Positions 28,883-37,794 of a stretch of DNA of 63,272 nucleotides are shown piece by piece. This stretch comes from Mesorhizobium temperatum (lineage in GTDB: Bacteria; Pseudomonadota; Alphaproteobacteria; Rhizobiales; Rhizobiaceae). The stretch covers positions 1 to 63,272 of the forward strand of contig NZ_NPKJ01000064.1 of assembly GCF_002284575.1 (NCBI RefSeq). The letters are read 5' to 3'. The position numbers and the translations under genes are program-made. Numbering within the stretch: position 1 is the stretch's first letter; each line of letters starts with the position of its first letter. The notes beneath the pieces are model-generated. The model saw only the letters and a program-made list of their open reading frames with translations. It did not search any database and had not been told where the DNA came from.

Positions 28883-30445
28883 ATGAAGATAGCCAATCAT
28901 CCCGACACCGTCCTGATTGTCGATTTCGGCAGCCAGTTCACGCAGCTCATCGCCAGGCGCATCCGCGAGGCCGGCGTGTTTTCCGAGATCGTGCCGTTCC
29001 AGTCGGCCGAAGCGGCGTTCAAGCGCATCAATCCGAAGGCGGTGATCCTCTCCGGCGGCCCGGCCTCGACCGGCGACATCGGCAGCCCGCGTGCGCCGCA
29101 GATCGTCTTTGATGCCGGCGTGCCGGTGCTCGGCATCTGCTATGGCCAGATGGCCATGTGCGTGCAGATGGGCGGCGTCGCCGAAAGCTCCGACCATCGC
29201 GAATTCGGCCGTGCCTTCGTCGAGATCCAGAAGGACAGCCCGCTGTTCGAGGGTCTTTGGGCGCCCGGCCAGCGGCACCAGGTATGGATGAGCCACGGCG
29301 ACCGCGTCATCTCCTTGCCCAAGGGATTCGAGGTGTTCGGCAAATCGGAAGGCTCGCCCTTCGCCATCTTCGGCAATGTCGAGCGCAAGATGTACGGCAT
29401 CATGTTCCACCCCGAAGTGGTGCACACGCCGGACGGCGCCCGGCTGCTGCAAAACTTCGTCCACAAGATCGCCGGCATCGAGGGCGACTGGACGATGCGC
29501 GCCTACCGCGAGCACGCGGTCGAGACGATCCGCAAGCAGGTCGGCAAGGGCAAGGTCATCTGCGCGCTTTCGGGCGGCGTCGATTCCTCGGTCGCAGCAC
29601 TCCTGATCCACGAGGCGGTCGGCGATCAACTCACCTGCATCCTTGTCGACCACGGGCTGATGCGCAAGGACGAGGCATCAGGCGTGGTGGAGATGTTTCG
29701 CCAGCACTACAATCTGCCGCTCATCCTGGTCGACGCCTCGGACCGTTTTATCGGCGCGCTCGAGGGCGAGTCGGACCCGGAAAAGAAGCGCAAGACCATC
29801 GGCCGGCTGTTCATCGAGGTGTTCGAGGAAGAGGCCGAGAAGCTCGGCGGCGCCGATTTCCTGGCGCAGGGCACGCTCTATCCCGACGTCATCGAAAGCG
29901 TCTCCTTCACCGGCGGCCCGTCGGTGACGATCAAGTCGCACCACAATGTCGGCGGCCTGCCCGAGCGCATGAACATGCAGCTGGTCGAGCCGCTGCGCGA
30001 ACTGTTCAAGGACGAGGTGAGGGCGCTCGGCAAGGAACTCGGCCTGCCCGACAGCTTCATCGGCCGGCATCCGTTTCCCGGCCCCGGTCTCGCCATCCGC
30101 TGCCCGGGCGGCATCACCCGCGAAAAGCTGGAGATCCTGCGCGAGGCCGATGCCATCTATCTCGACGAGATCCGCAAGGCCGGCCTCTACGACGCCATCT
30201 GGCAGGCCTTTGCCGTGCTGCTGCCGGTGCAGACCGTCGGCGTGATGGGCGACGGCCGCACCTATGAGTTCGTCTGCGCGCTGCGCGCCGTCACCTCGGT
30301 CGACGGCATGACGGCGGATTTCTACCACTACGACATGGCGTTCCTCGGCGCCGCCGCCACCCGCATCATCAACGAGGTGCGCGGCATCAACCGCGTCGTC
30401 TACGACGTGACGAGCAAGCCGCCGGGCACAATCGAGTGGGAATAA
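28883..30445 (+). CDS. guaA: GMP synthase (glutamine-hydrolysing)
   Basis: 520-residue enzyme that converts XMP to GMP. The class I glutamine amidotransferase domain comes first (nucleophile in VLGICYGQMAMC, His-Glu in GIMFHPEVVHT). The ATP-pyrophosphatase domain follows (ALSGGVDSSVAALL), then the XMP-binding dimerisation domain ending KPPGTIEWE. Its 3' end is the insertion point of the island that follows; the reading frame is intact, so the integrating element restores the gene end. Confidence 0.97.
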   Translation: MKIANHPDTVLIVDFGSQFTQLIARRIREAGVFSEIVPFQSAEAAFKRINPKAVILSGGPASTGDIGSPRAPQIVFDAGVPVLGICYGQMAMCVQMGGVAESSDHREFGRAFVEIQKDSPLFEGLWAPGQRHQVWMSHGDRVISLPKGFEVFGKSEGSPFAIFGNVERKMYGIMFHPEVVHTPDGARLLQNFVHKIAGIEGDWTMRAYREHAVETIRKQVGKGKVICALSGGVDSSVAALLIHEAVGDQLTCILVDHGLMRKDEASGVVEMFRQHYNLPLILVDASDRFIGALEGESDPEKKRKTIGRLFIEVFEEEAEKLGGADFLAQGTLYPDVIESVSFTGGPSVTIKSHHNVGGLPERMNMQLVEPLRELFKDEVRALGKELGLPDSFIGRHPFPGPGLAIRCPGGITREKLEILREADAIYLDEIRKAGLYDAIWQAFAVLLPVQTVGVMGDGRTYEFVCALRAVTSVDGMTADFYHYDMAFLGAAATRIINEVRGINRVVYDVTSKPPGTIEWE

Positions 30446-30761
30446 AGCTGCATCATTAGCGAGCTTTCAGCAACTATCGATCAGAGTTGCATAAGCTTCT
30501 GAAAAGCTAAAGTTTTCCTTTCTGCATCTATCGCCATCTATCGCCTCGAAGCGGAATCATTTGGCGGTAAATCTGACGGCACGCGTTTCTGCGTTCTCTT
30601 TCATGCCATGCAATACCGTCGTCGCGCCGATTGCAAGCGTACTCACTTCTTGCCATCAAAGTATTGAAACACAAGGATTGTTCCTAACAGTTGACGGTAA
30701 AATCAATGACGGTAAAATTGGCGCTGAGAAACTCAATTTTGTGATCCGATCCTCTGTCATC
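30400..30761 (+). other. Probable attachment site and integrase arm region at the guaA 3' end
   Basis: The sequence drops in GC content immediately after the guaA stop (30445), and an integrase begins 316 bases on. Short direct repeats fit arm-type integrase sites: ATCTATCGCC twice near 30526-30546, and TGACGGTAAAAT at 30692-30703 and 30708-30719, with a looser copy (GGCGGTAAAT) near 30561. Integration at the guaA 3' end (attG) by an IntG-type recombinase is known for Mesorhizobium tripartite ICEs. I could not find a second copy of the guaA end within this window, so the right att site was not located. Confidence 0.55.
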
Positions 30762-32015
30762 ATGTTAACAGATGTAGCTCTTAAGAGGCTGAAACCAAAA
30801 GACAAAATGTACAAAGTTGCCGACCGTGACGGTATGTACGCGGCAGTGTCTCCGACTGGGCAGATTGCGTTTCGGTACGACTACCGGATGACTGGTCGGA
30901 GAGAGACTGTGACGCTGGGCCGATATGGGGAGGGAGGCATCACGCTGGCAGAGGCGCGCGACCGCTGCCTTGCCGCGCGGAAAATGGTGGCAGCCGGAAA
31001 GTCGCCGGCGCATGAAAAGCAGCGCGACAAGCGTCGCCTGTCAGCCACGGCGAGTTTTGGGGATGAAGGCAAGCGCTGGTTCAAGGAAGCGAAGATGGCG
31101 AATAGCACCCGCTCGATGCGCAAGGCCATTTTCGATCGCGACATTTTGCCGATTTGGGAGAAAAGGCTCCTAACCGAAATAACACCTGACGACTTGCGGG
31201 CGCTCTGCGCAAAGGTGAAGGACCGTGGTGCGCCGGCAACCGCTGTTCATATCCGCGATATCGTGAAGCAGATTTATAGCTACGCCATTCTGCACGGCGA
31301 GAAGATCGCCAACCCCGCGGACGAGGTGGGACCGGCCTCAATTGCCACGTTCGAGGCGAAAGACCGCGCTCTGTCGCCTGCAGAAATCCGGATAATGCTG
31401 AAAGAGTTGGAAAACGTGCCGACGCTGCCGACCATTCGGCTCGGCCTAAAGTTCATCCTGCTCACGATGGTCCGGAAGAGTGAACTACTCGAGGCGACTT
31501 GGGACGAGGTCGATTTCCAGAACGCCGTCTGGAGCATCCCAAAAGAGCGAATGAAACGGAAGAAGCCGCATAACGTCTACTTGTCACACCAATCCCTCGA
31601 CATCATGATCGCGCTCAAGACTTGCGCGGCGAACTCCCGATATGTGCTGCCGTCCCGCTACGATGCCGATGAGCCCATGTCGCGCGCGACCTTCAATCGG
31701 GTAACCACTGCGATTGTCGAGCGGGCAAAAAAGCAAGACTTTGCGCTCGCGCCTTTCACGGTGCACGACCTTCGGCGTACCGGCTCAACACTCCTGAACG
31801 AGATCGGATTTAATCGCGACTGGATTGAGAAATGCCTTGCCCACGACGACAGCCGGTCCTCTCGAGGTGTCTACAACAGAGCTGAATATGAGCCGCAGCG
31901 TCGTCATATGCTGCAGGAATGGGCGGACATGGTCAATGCGTGGGCGGCAGGCAAAAAGCACACGCCCATACTTCAGCCGCCTGCAGAGGCCGCGATTATC
32001 CTTGATCCGATTTGA
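30762..32015 (+). CDS. Tyrosine recombinase (P4-like integrase, probable IntG)
   Basis: 417-residue site-specific recombinase that would integrate and excise the island at guaA. An N-terminal DUF4102-type arm-binding domain (MLTDVALKRLKPKDKMYKV) is followed by a core-binding domain and the catalytic domain. Catalytic residues can be placed: Arg238 (LTMVRKSELLEATW), His335 and Arg338 (HDLRRTGS), His361 (LAHDDS) and Tyr371 (GVYNRAEY). The start ATG 30762 is preferred over an upstream reading that would translate the repeat region. It converges on the excisionase-like gene, overlapping by 20 bases. Confidence 0.9.
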   Translation: MLTDVALKRLKPKDKMYKVADRDGMYAAVSPTGQIAFRYDYRMTGRRETVTLGRYGEGGITLAEARDRCLAARKMVAAGKSPAHEKQRDKRRLSATASFGDEGKRWFKEAKMANSTRSMRKAIFDRDILPIWEKRLLTEITPDDLRALCAKVKDRGAPATAVHIRDIVKQIYSYAILHGEKIANPADEVGPASIATFEAKDRALSPAEIRIMLKELENVPTLPTIRLGLKFILLTMVRKSELLEATWDEVDFQNAVWSIPKERMKRKKPHNVYLSHQSLDIMIALKTCAANSRYVLPSRYDADEPMSRATFNRVTTAIVERAKKQDFALAPFTVHDLRRTGSTLLNEIGFNRDWIEKCLAHDDSRSSRGVYNRAEYEPQRRHMLQEWADMVNAWAAGKKHTPILQPPAEAAIILDPI

Positions 32016-32355
32016 CGGGTCGCGTCTTTCGTAGTCTTACGTCAGGAGCAGGCCTGGTCTCGATTTTTCCGGCAGATGAGGCATTCCGCCGCTCCTCGAT
32101 CCAAGTTTCGACTTCTGCCAAGTCCCAGACAACACAGCGGGGGGTGAGATTGAAGCGTCGTGGGAACTCGCCACGCTGTTCCATCTCATAGATAGTCGTA
32201 TCCGACAGCGGAACGATTTCTCGCAACTGCGACCGGCGAACAGTTCGCACTACCCGACGCGACCCGATGTGTGGCAGAACCGGAAGTGGGTCGGGCTGCC
32301 CAATTGCGATGTCCTTGAATTTATCGACCTCGGAAGACTGCTGCCGTTTGACCAT
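31996..32355 (-). CDS. AlpA/RdfS-type excisionase-like DNA-binding protein
   Basis: 119-residue protein with a helix-turn-helix of the AlpA family: VVRTVRRSQLREIVPLSDTT, then IYEMEQRGEFPRRFNLTPRC and VVWDLAEVETWIEERR. Such small proteins act as recombination directionality factors for P4-like integrases, and in Mesorhizobium ICEs as RdfS. The start at 32355 is chosen because longer readings run antisense through the panC remnant; no strong ribosome site is visible. The location next to the integrase supports a role in excision control. Confidence 0.75.
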   Translation of the reverse strand: MVKRQQSSEVDKFKDIAIGQPDPLPVLPHIGSRRVVRTVRRSQLREIVPLSDTTIYEMEQRGEFPRRFNLTPRCVVWDLAEVETWIEERRNASSAGKIETRPAPDVRLRKTRPVKSDQG

Positions 32356-32505
32356 TTGGGTGACCGGATGGGTTGCCTTGCTGGCCAACAATCGCGCAAC
32401 TTTCCGAGGTCTCGTACAGCCCTCAATTGCGACCACATATCCTCGCCTACGGACGAGAAGGCTCAAAGCCGCTCCACTGCGGACTATGTCAGGACCGCAC
32501 CACCA

Positions 32506-32739
32506 ATGGAATCCATCGAGACGCTGAATAAGGCCCGACAGGCGATCCTCGCTGCCGGCTTCTCGAGGCTCGAGTATCTCGAGCTGCGCGCTGACAATGA
32601 CCTTGCGCCAATCGACGCGTTCAATCGGCTGGCGCGGCTGCTCGTCGCCGCTTGGCTTGGCCAAACGCGCCTAATTGACAACGTTGAGGTGGGATCGCCA
32701 AAACGCTCGGTTCAAGCGTTTAAGGAGGTCGCTGCCTGA
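32506..32739 (+). pseudogene. panC: 3' fragment of pantothenate synthetase gene panC
   Basis: About 75 codons read as the C-terminal end of PanC (pantoate-beta-alanine ligase): LNKARQAILAAGF, LEYLELRADNDLAPID and RLLVAAWLGQTRLIDN are the usual PanC C-terminal signatures. The nucleotide-binding N-terminal two-thirds is missing. Intact panC/panB genes are part of some Mesorhizobium symbiosis islands, so this scrap points to an ancestral symbiosis-type ICE or plasmid. Confidence 0.8.
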
Positions 32740-32869
32740 TCGGATCGCGGGTTGGGATAACCTCAACTGCCAGATCGCAAATCAAGTGCGCAGCTAACCC
32801 TCATTGACACGCTGCAAAATCCTGGTGCTCTGTATTGAATTATTAGCGGGCCGTGTCGGAGATAACTTC

Positions 32870-33979
32870 ATGTCCAAATTGCGTGTCGCAGGGCCAGATC
32901 TACCCGCGGCCTTGAAACAGGTCATTGACTATCGAAAATCCGGACTCAGCCTCAACCATGTAGTTGGGTGCCCGCTCGACTGCGGCTATTGCGTCCGGCA
33001 CCTGTTCGCCAACTACGAGATGAAGAAACCGCACCTGGTAGTGGGTGACACGGAGGCAATTGAAGCCCTTGTAGGCCACTGGGCATTTCAACCTGATACT
33101 ACACCTATCCAGATTTTTAACCGTGCGACCGACCCATTCCTACCTATGGTCAAGGACCACTTGTTCACCTGCCTCGAGGATTTGGACCAGCGCGGACTGA
33201 CTAATCCCGTATTGGTAATCACACGCTGGCACGTGGAACCAGCGGACGTTGCGCGTCTCGAACATCTCAGAAATCTGAAACTGACCATATTGGTGACTTG
33301 GTCGGGAATCGAAAACGATAAGATCGAGCCGGTGGATAGCGGTATCGCTGAGCGGTCTCTAGAGGTGCTCAGCCGCCACGCGGTGCGCACGAAATCGATC
33401 CTCTACTGGCGCCCGATAATCGCGGGGTTGAACGACACAGATTTGCATTTTGCACGCGCCAGGGGTCTTGCCGCCCTTGCTGACGCCACTGTGTTTACCG
33501 GGCTCTTCTTCAGGGACGAGATCCGCGCCCACTTCAAAGCAATAGGAGTGCCGGATCTTTATTCCGATGTAGCGCGGCGCAAGATCTTTCCAGTCGGAGT
33601 GGAACGACGGGTTCTCGAAGCCTTTACAGGGATCCCTCTTTTTCGGAAGACCTCGTGCGGTGTCGCCTTCGCGCATGGCATCTCGGACTACAACGGTCAT
33701 TATGGCGTCCAGGAGATCTGCGACATCTGCCCGATTCTGCAGGTCGGATTGTGCGCGGCCGCGCACCTCAAGCCGCCAATGCCGCGCGTAGAAGCGCTCG
33801 CCGCCACTGCTGGCCTTGATCCCGGATCCATCTCCATCGACGATCGTCGAATTGAAGTTGCTGACAGTAACGAACAGCAGCGATATTTCATGCAGCATTC
33901 GCTGAACTATCAAGTACACGATCGCAAGCACCCGCATCATCTCGGACGCCACGGCAGAGCGGAACTCGGATGGACCTGA
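32870..33979 (+). CDS. Radical SAM protein with extra C-terminal cysteine cluster
   Basis: 369-residue radical S-adenosylmethionine enzyme. The [4Fe-4S] motif CPLDCGYC (Cys34, Cys38, Cys41) is followed by FNRATDPFLPMV and a TIM-barrel-like body with ILVTWSGIENDKIEP and ILYWRPIIAGLND. A second group of cysteines (Cys263, Cys284, Cys287, Cys295) could hold an auxiliary cluster. The layout recalls spore-photoproduct-lyase-like and other nucleic-acid-related radical SAM proteins, but the family is not certain. The start ATG 32870 has GGAG upstream. It overlaps the next gene by ten bases, forming an operon with an exonuclease, a P-loop NTPase and a DUF3800 protein. The function is probably defence or nucleic acid repair (inference). 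Confidence 0.85.
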   Translation: MSKLRVAGPDLPAALKQVIDYRKSGLSLNHVVGCPLDCGYCVRHLFANYEMKKPHLVVGDTEAIEALVGHWAFQPDTTPIQIFNRATDPFLPMVKDHLFTCLEDLDQRGLTNPVLVITRWHVEPADVARLEHLRNLKLTILVTWSGIENDKIEPVDSGIAERSLEVLSRHAVRTKSILYWRPIIAGLNDTDLHFARARGLAALADATVFTGLFFRDEIRAHFKAIGVPDLYSDVARRKIFPVGVERRVLEAFTGIPLFRKTSCGVAFAHGISDYNGHYGVQEICDICPILQVGLCAAAHLKPPMPRVEALAATAGLDPGSISIDDRRIEVADSNEQQRYFMQHSLNYQVHDRKHPHHLGRHGRAELGWT

Positions 33980-34560
33980 CTCTCGGCAAACTCTGGGTTA
34001 TGGACGTGGAGGGTAATGGTGCTACGCCACCCGAAATCATTGAGTTGGCGATCGTAGAGATTGCCAATCTCTCAATTATGCCCAGGCATTGGCAGTGGCT
34101 GGTGCGTCCCGAAAGCCCAATACTTCCAGCCGCGACTCGGATCCACGGGCTTGCCGACGACGATGTCGCCGATGCACCGAGCATCGACGATATCTCCGGT
34201 GACATTATGACCTGGACTGACGGAGCAACCATCGTCGGACACAATGTAAAGATTGAGCTGGACATCATCAGTCGCTCAATACCTGATTGGAAGCCGGCCG
34301 CCGCGATCGACACACTCAAGCTGGCCAGGACGCTAAAGCCAGGGCTTGAATCCTACGGTCTTGAAAAGCTCGGCGTGCTGATGGGGCACTCAGAAGAAGC
34401 GGCTCAGCGAAGTGGAAAGCGGCATCATTCAGCGCTCTACGATACTATACTCACGGCCCTCATCTTCATCGACCTGATGTCAGCATTGCCGGTCGAACTT
34501 CGTTCAGACGCGCTGATGAGCGCCGACATTCTGGCTAGCCGACAAGGAATCCTTTTATGA
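33970..34560 (+). CDS. DEDDh 3'-5' exonuclease (DnaQ-like)
   Basis: 196-residue exonuclease of the DnaQ fold. All five catalytic positions can be assigned: Asp12 and Glu14 (WVMDVEGNG), Asp98 (VGHNVKIELD), His153 and Asp158 (RHHSALYDT). The domain fills the whole protein, so substrate choice must come from partners. It overlaps the radical SAM gene by ten bases and the NTPase gene by four (ATGA), so all three are translationally coupled. Confidence 0.88.
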   Translation: MDLTLGKLWVMDVEGNGATPPEIIELAIVEIANLSIMPRHWQWLVRPESPILPAATRIHGLADDDVADAPSIDDISGDIMTWTDGATIVGHNVKIELDIISRSIPDWKPAAAIDTLKLARTLKPGLESYGLEKLGVLMGHSEEAAQRSGKRHHSALYDTILTALIFIDLMSALPVELRSDALMSADILASRQGILL

Positions 34561-35156
34561 GCGGACGTCCCTTCAAGATTGGTGTTGCCGGTACACATTC
34601 GACCGGCAAATCAACCTTCATAGGTAAGGTTAGGTCAGCTCTCGAAGGGAAAGGACTCAAGGTGGTCGGCGTCGATGATCTGGCAAAGCGCGCTCATGGC
34701 TTCGGCTTCCCGATCCTGACAGAACATACGTTCGAGAGTACTCTATGGATTATGGCTGAGTGCATGAGGCAAGAGGCGGAAGCCTCCCTCAGAGCGGACG
34801 TGATCCTAGTTGATCGCCCTGTGCCTGACGCGCTGGGCTATCTACTTGCCGCTTTGGAGGTGTCCGGCCGAACCCAAGACCCGAGACGGATCGAGCAGCT
34901 CACAGCCATCGCGAGAGCCCACGCCAGAGACTACGATTTTCTGACTGTGACCGTGTTGGATCCTGATATCGCACTTGGCGAGGGGCGCGACACCGACGCG
35001 AGGTTCAGATTCGCGGCCGCTAAGCATATGACTACAATCATGGCGGACTTTGCCCCGACGGTGAGGCGGATGACCTCGAGCAATTCGAACGAAATTGTTG
35101 CGGATGTGCTGCAAGCGATATCGGCCCGGTCGATTTCTTCAATCCGGTCGGCGTAA
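34557..35156 (+). CDS. P-loop NTPase, AAA_28/NadR-kinase-like
   Basis: 199-residue single-domain P-loop protein. Walker A is GTHSTGKST (residues 12-20); a Walker B-like VILVDRPVPDALGYLL lies near residue 83; a lid-like region with GRDTDARFRF is near residue 142. The pattern resembles the AAA_28 family, which includes ribosylnicotinamide-kinase-like and thymidylate-kinase-like proteins, so it may phosphorylate a nucleoside or nucleotide rather than act as a motor. Coupling to a radical SAM enzyme recalls viperin-kinase pairs, though the radical SAM protein here is not viperin-like. Confidence 0.75.
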   Translation: MSGRPFKIGVAGTHSTGKSTFIGKVRSALEGKGLKVVGVDDLAKRAHGFGFPILTEHTFESTLWIMAECMRQEAEASLRADVILVDRPVPDALGYLLAALEVSGRTQDPRRIEQLTAIARAHARDYDFLTVTVLDPDIALGEGRDTDARFRFAAAKHMTTIMADFAPTVRRMTSSNSNEIVADVLQAISARSISSIRSA

Positions 35157-35203
35157 ATGTCTACTTGCCAGCACCGATCACTGTAGTCCGCCGGAGATAC
35201 CCA

Positions 35204-36304
35204 GTGATCACAGAATACTATTTGGACGAAAGCGGCAGCAGCGGCGACCTAGCAAGAGCCGGGAATCGGTTTGATTTCGGAAGGCAGGAGATTTTCACGC
35301 TCGCCTGCCTCGGAGTCGACCAGGCCGACGATTTAGGGAGCGAGATTGATAGGCTCAAGGCGATTCATTTCGTTCAAGCGGATGAGCTGAAATCCTCATC
35401 GGTGCGAGACAGGCCAAGGTTTGTCGGCGACTTGGTTCAGTACGTCGCGCGGCGACAGCTCCCACTCATGATCGAGGTCGTCGACAAGCGCTTCATGATC
35501 GCTGCCAAAATCATCAACACTCTGGTCCTCCCGCCTCTCGGCCCCGACGACAGAAGTCCAGAAGCGCTGTGGCTTAGAAATGTTCTGGCGGAATACCTGC
35601 ACACACGCGCACCCGCCGCAGTTTTCGAAGCCTATGTCTCAGCATGTGATGGGCCGTCGACCACTAGCATCGAGGGTGCTTTCACCACGCTTCTCGAATG
35701 GCTGCGCCATGGCGGACCGGCGGACGAGCTCGGAGAGGGGCTGCTCCGTTTCGCCGAGGACAGCTACGCAGATTTTCAGGAACTCGAACCGGACAACCAT
35801 GAGTGGATACGACGATCCCTACCATCCCCTGATCTTGGAAAACGTGGCCAGTCGGTCTGGATGCTGCCAAACCTGACGTCGCTGACGAACATCTATGCGC
35901 GTCTCAATCATATGCATCGTCGAAGGATTGGGACGATCACACTTCTCCACGATGAACAGGCTCACTTCGACCACATATTGCGCGAGGCAAAGCGGGCGGC
36001 CGAGGGACTCGTAAAACTCGGAGGGGTGCCGATAGTTCCTTTCGCCGACTACCATTTCGAGGAGGCAGCGGCGCTCGTGTTTACAGGGTCGCACGCTTCG
36101 CCAGGGATACAGGCTGCCGATGTGCTTGCGGGTTTTCTGATGCGATACACCAGGGAGTTGCTCTACGCGGGGCAGCGGCCGTCGACGCATGCCCGGGAGG
36201 TCTTTCACCGCATCATCGACTTATCTGAACCCAACAACGGTCGCGGCGTGAATTTTGTTCTCGCAACGGACGACCTCCTAAAGCTTGGAGTGGTACCGGC
36301 ATAA
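35204..36304 (+). CDS. DUF3800 protein (RNase H-like putative nuclease)
   Basis: 366-residue protein. The N-terminus TEYYLDESGSSGDLA carries the Asp and Glu of the DUF3800 RNase H-like fold, and the C-terminal QAADVLAGFLMRYTRELL supplies the other typical acidic site. A middle helical region contains LLHDEQAHFDHIL. GTG 35204 behind GGAGA is the preferred start; a TTG at 35165 is possible. DUF3800 genes often lie in defence islands and beside toxin or restriction genes. It follows the NTPase gene by 47 bases on the same strand and is taken as the fourth gene of the operon. Confidence 0.85.
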   Translation: MITEYYLDESGSSGDLARAGNRFDFGRQEIFTLACLGVDQADDLGSEIDRLKAIHFVQADELKSSSVRDRPRFVGDLVQYVARRQLPLMIEVVDKRFMIAAKIINTLVLPPLGPDDRSPEALWLRNVLAEYLHTRAPAAVFEAYVSACDGPSTTSIEGAFTTLLEWLRHGGPADELGEGLLRFAEDSYADFQELEPDNHEWIRRSLPSPDLGKRGQSVWMLPNLTSLTNIYARLNHMHRRRIGTITLLHDEQAHFDHILREAKRAAEGLVKLGGVPIVPFADYHFEEAAALVFTGSHASPGIQAADVLAGFLMRYTRELLYAGQRPSTHAREVFHRIIDLSEPNNGRGVNFVLATDDLLKLGVVPA

Positions 36305-36503
36305 AGAGATTCTCCGGCTGTCAATCGATGCACGCAGGGCGTGGATCTAATCGAGCATGCGTTCTTGAATCGAAACTCACAGAAATGAACGCGACCGCGA
36401 GCACAGTCGATGTGGCACATGAGATGAAAAATGCGCCCCGAAAGGCACTGTCTAATTGATAAAGAAGAAGGGGCCGCAATTGCGGTTTTGGGGGGAAGGA
36501 AGT

Positions 36504-37787
36504 ATGGACAAGAATCATTTTTATCGCGTGGGCAGCCATACCGGTGCCTGGGACGATCTCCCCACAGATCCCGACCAACTGGACGCCTTGATCAACAATG
36601 CTCGAAAGCACATCGAGCCATGGCTCTCTGCTGTATTTCAGGCCGAGCACCTAAATTTGCTGCTTGGCAGCGGGTTTACCACGGCGGTCGGTTATATCGC
36701 GGGTGTTAGAGCCACCGGAATGGGCAAGGTCTCATTCGGAACAACGTATGACACCGCAATTGACACCCACGCCCAGGCTACAGCGACGGCGATGAAAAGG
36801 GGCGCGGCCAACATCGAGGATCAGTTCCGAAGTGCATTCGCCCTGCTTGAAGGTTTGGGCGTCATCGATAAGGGAGCTGAGAAGACCCTCAAGCGCGGCA
36901 TCGATACGCAAATGTCCAGCTTCCTCGCGTCACTGTTGAAGACAGAAACTGACATTGCTGTGGGAAAGGATCTAGCAGCGAAGAACGCTGCCCAAGGCGT
37001 TCTGCAATCATTCCTGCTGAGTTTTGCGAGCCGCGCTGCGTCTCGCGAACGCTTGCATATCTTCACGACCAACTACGATCGTCTGATTGAACATGGCTCG
37101 GATTTTGCGGGTCTTCGGATCATCGACAGATTTGTGGGTGCTCTGAATCCGGTTTTTCGGGCATCTCGTGTTGAAGTTGACGTTCACTACAATCCGCCCG
37201 GCATTCGTGGAGAGCCCAGGTTTATGGAGGGCGTTATCCGCCTGACCAAACTGCACGGCTCGCTGGATTGGTTCTTCGACAAAGAAGAGCGCCGGATTTA
37301 CCGCAAGGGGATACCATTCGGCGCTCCCGCAGACCATACCGATATCCCAAAAGAACCAGTTGATACGGTTATGATTTATCCGAATGCTGCGAAGGACGTC
37401 GAAACGACACAGTATCCGTATGCGGAGCTATTTCGCGATTTCGCCGCTGCGGCCTGCCGACCCAACGCGGTTATCGTGACCTATGGTTATGGCTTCGGTG
37501 ACGATCATGTGAATCGGGTATTGCTAGATATGCTGACGATTCCATCTACCCACCTGGTAGTCATGGCATATTCGGCTGATGATCGCCTTAAAGCATTCGT
37601 TGAAAAGACGCGCGATGCGCAAGTCTCGCTGATGATTGGGTCCCATTTCTCGGATCTTGGAACATTGGTCGCGAACTACCTGCCGAAGCCGGCGCTGGAC
37701 TACATATCGGGCCGAATGACCGAACTGTTGAAGCATCGTCCGGGCGATCCGCCTTCGGCACCAGTGCCAGCAACCGGCCTGGTATGA
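36504..37787 (+). CDS. SIR2-family NADase of a SIR2-HerA defence pair
   Basis: 427-residue SIR2-like protein. NAD-binding marks are NLLLGSGFTT (residues 51-60), FTTNYDRLIEHG with Asn190, and the catalytic histidine His251 in LTKLHGSLDWF; a C-terminal VTYGYGFGDDHVNRVL closes the Rossmann fold. The start follows a strong ribosome site (GGAAGGA). The herA gene starts seven bases after its stop. SIR2-HerA pairs (also called Nezha) are established anti-phage systems in which SIR2 depletes NAD and HerA drives assembly. The region 36305-36503 should contain its promoter. Confidence 0.92.
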   Translation: MDKNHFYRVGSHTGAWDDLPTDPDQLDALINNARKHIEPWLSAVFQAEHLNLLLGSGFTTAVGYIAGVRATGMGKVSFGTTYDTAIDTHAQATATAMKRGAANIEDQFRSAFALLEGLGVIDKGAEKTLKRGIDTQMSSFLASLLKTETDIAVGKDLAAKNAAQGVLQSFLLSFASRAASRERLHIFTTNYDRLIEHGSDFAGLRIIDRFVGALNPVFRASRVEVDVHYNPPGIRGEPRFMEGVIRLTKLHGSLDWFFDKEERRIYRKGIPFGAPADHTDIPKEPVDTVMIYPNAAKDVETTQYPYAELFRDFAAAACRPNAVIVTYGYGFGDDHVNRVLLDMLTIPSTHLVVMAYSADDRLKAFVEKTRDAQVSLMIGSHFSDLGTLVANYLPKPALDYISGRMTELLKHRPGDPPSAPVPATGLV

Positions 37788-37794
37788 GGCGATC

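Noticed and set aside
31996..32664. 222-residue reading of the AlpA-like protein
   Set aside because: The first 100 residues are antisense to the panC remnant, so the shorter start at 32355 was chosen.
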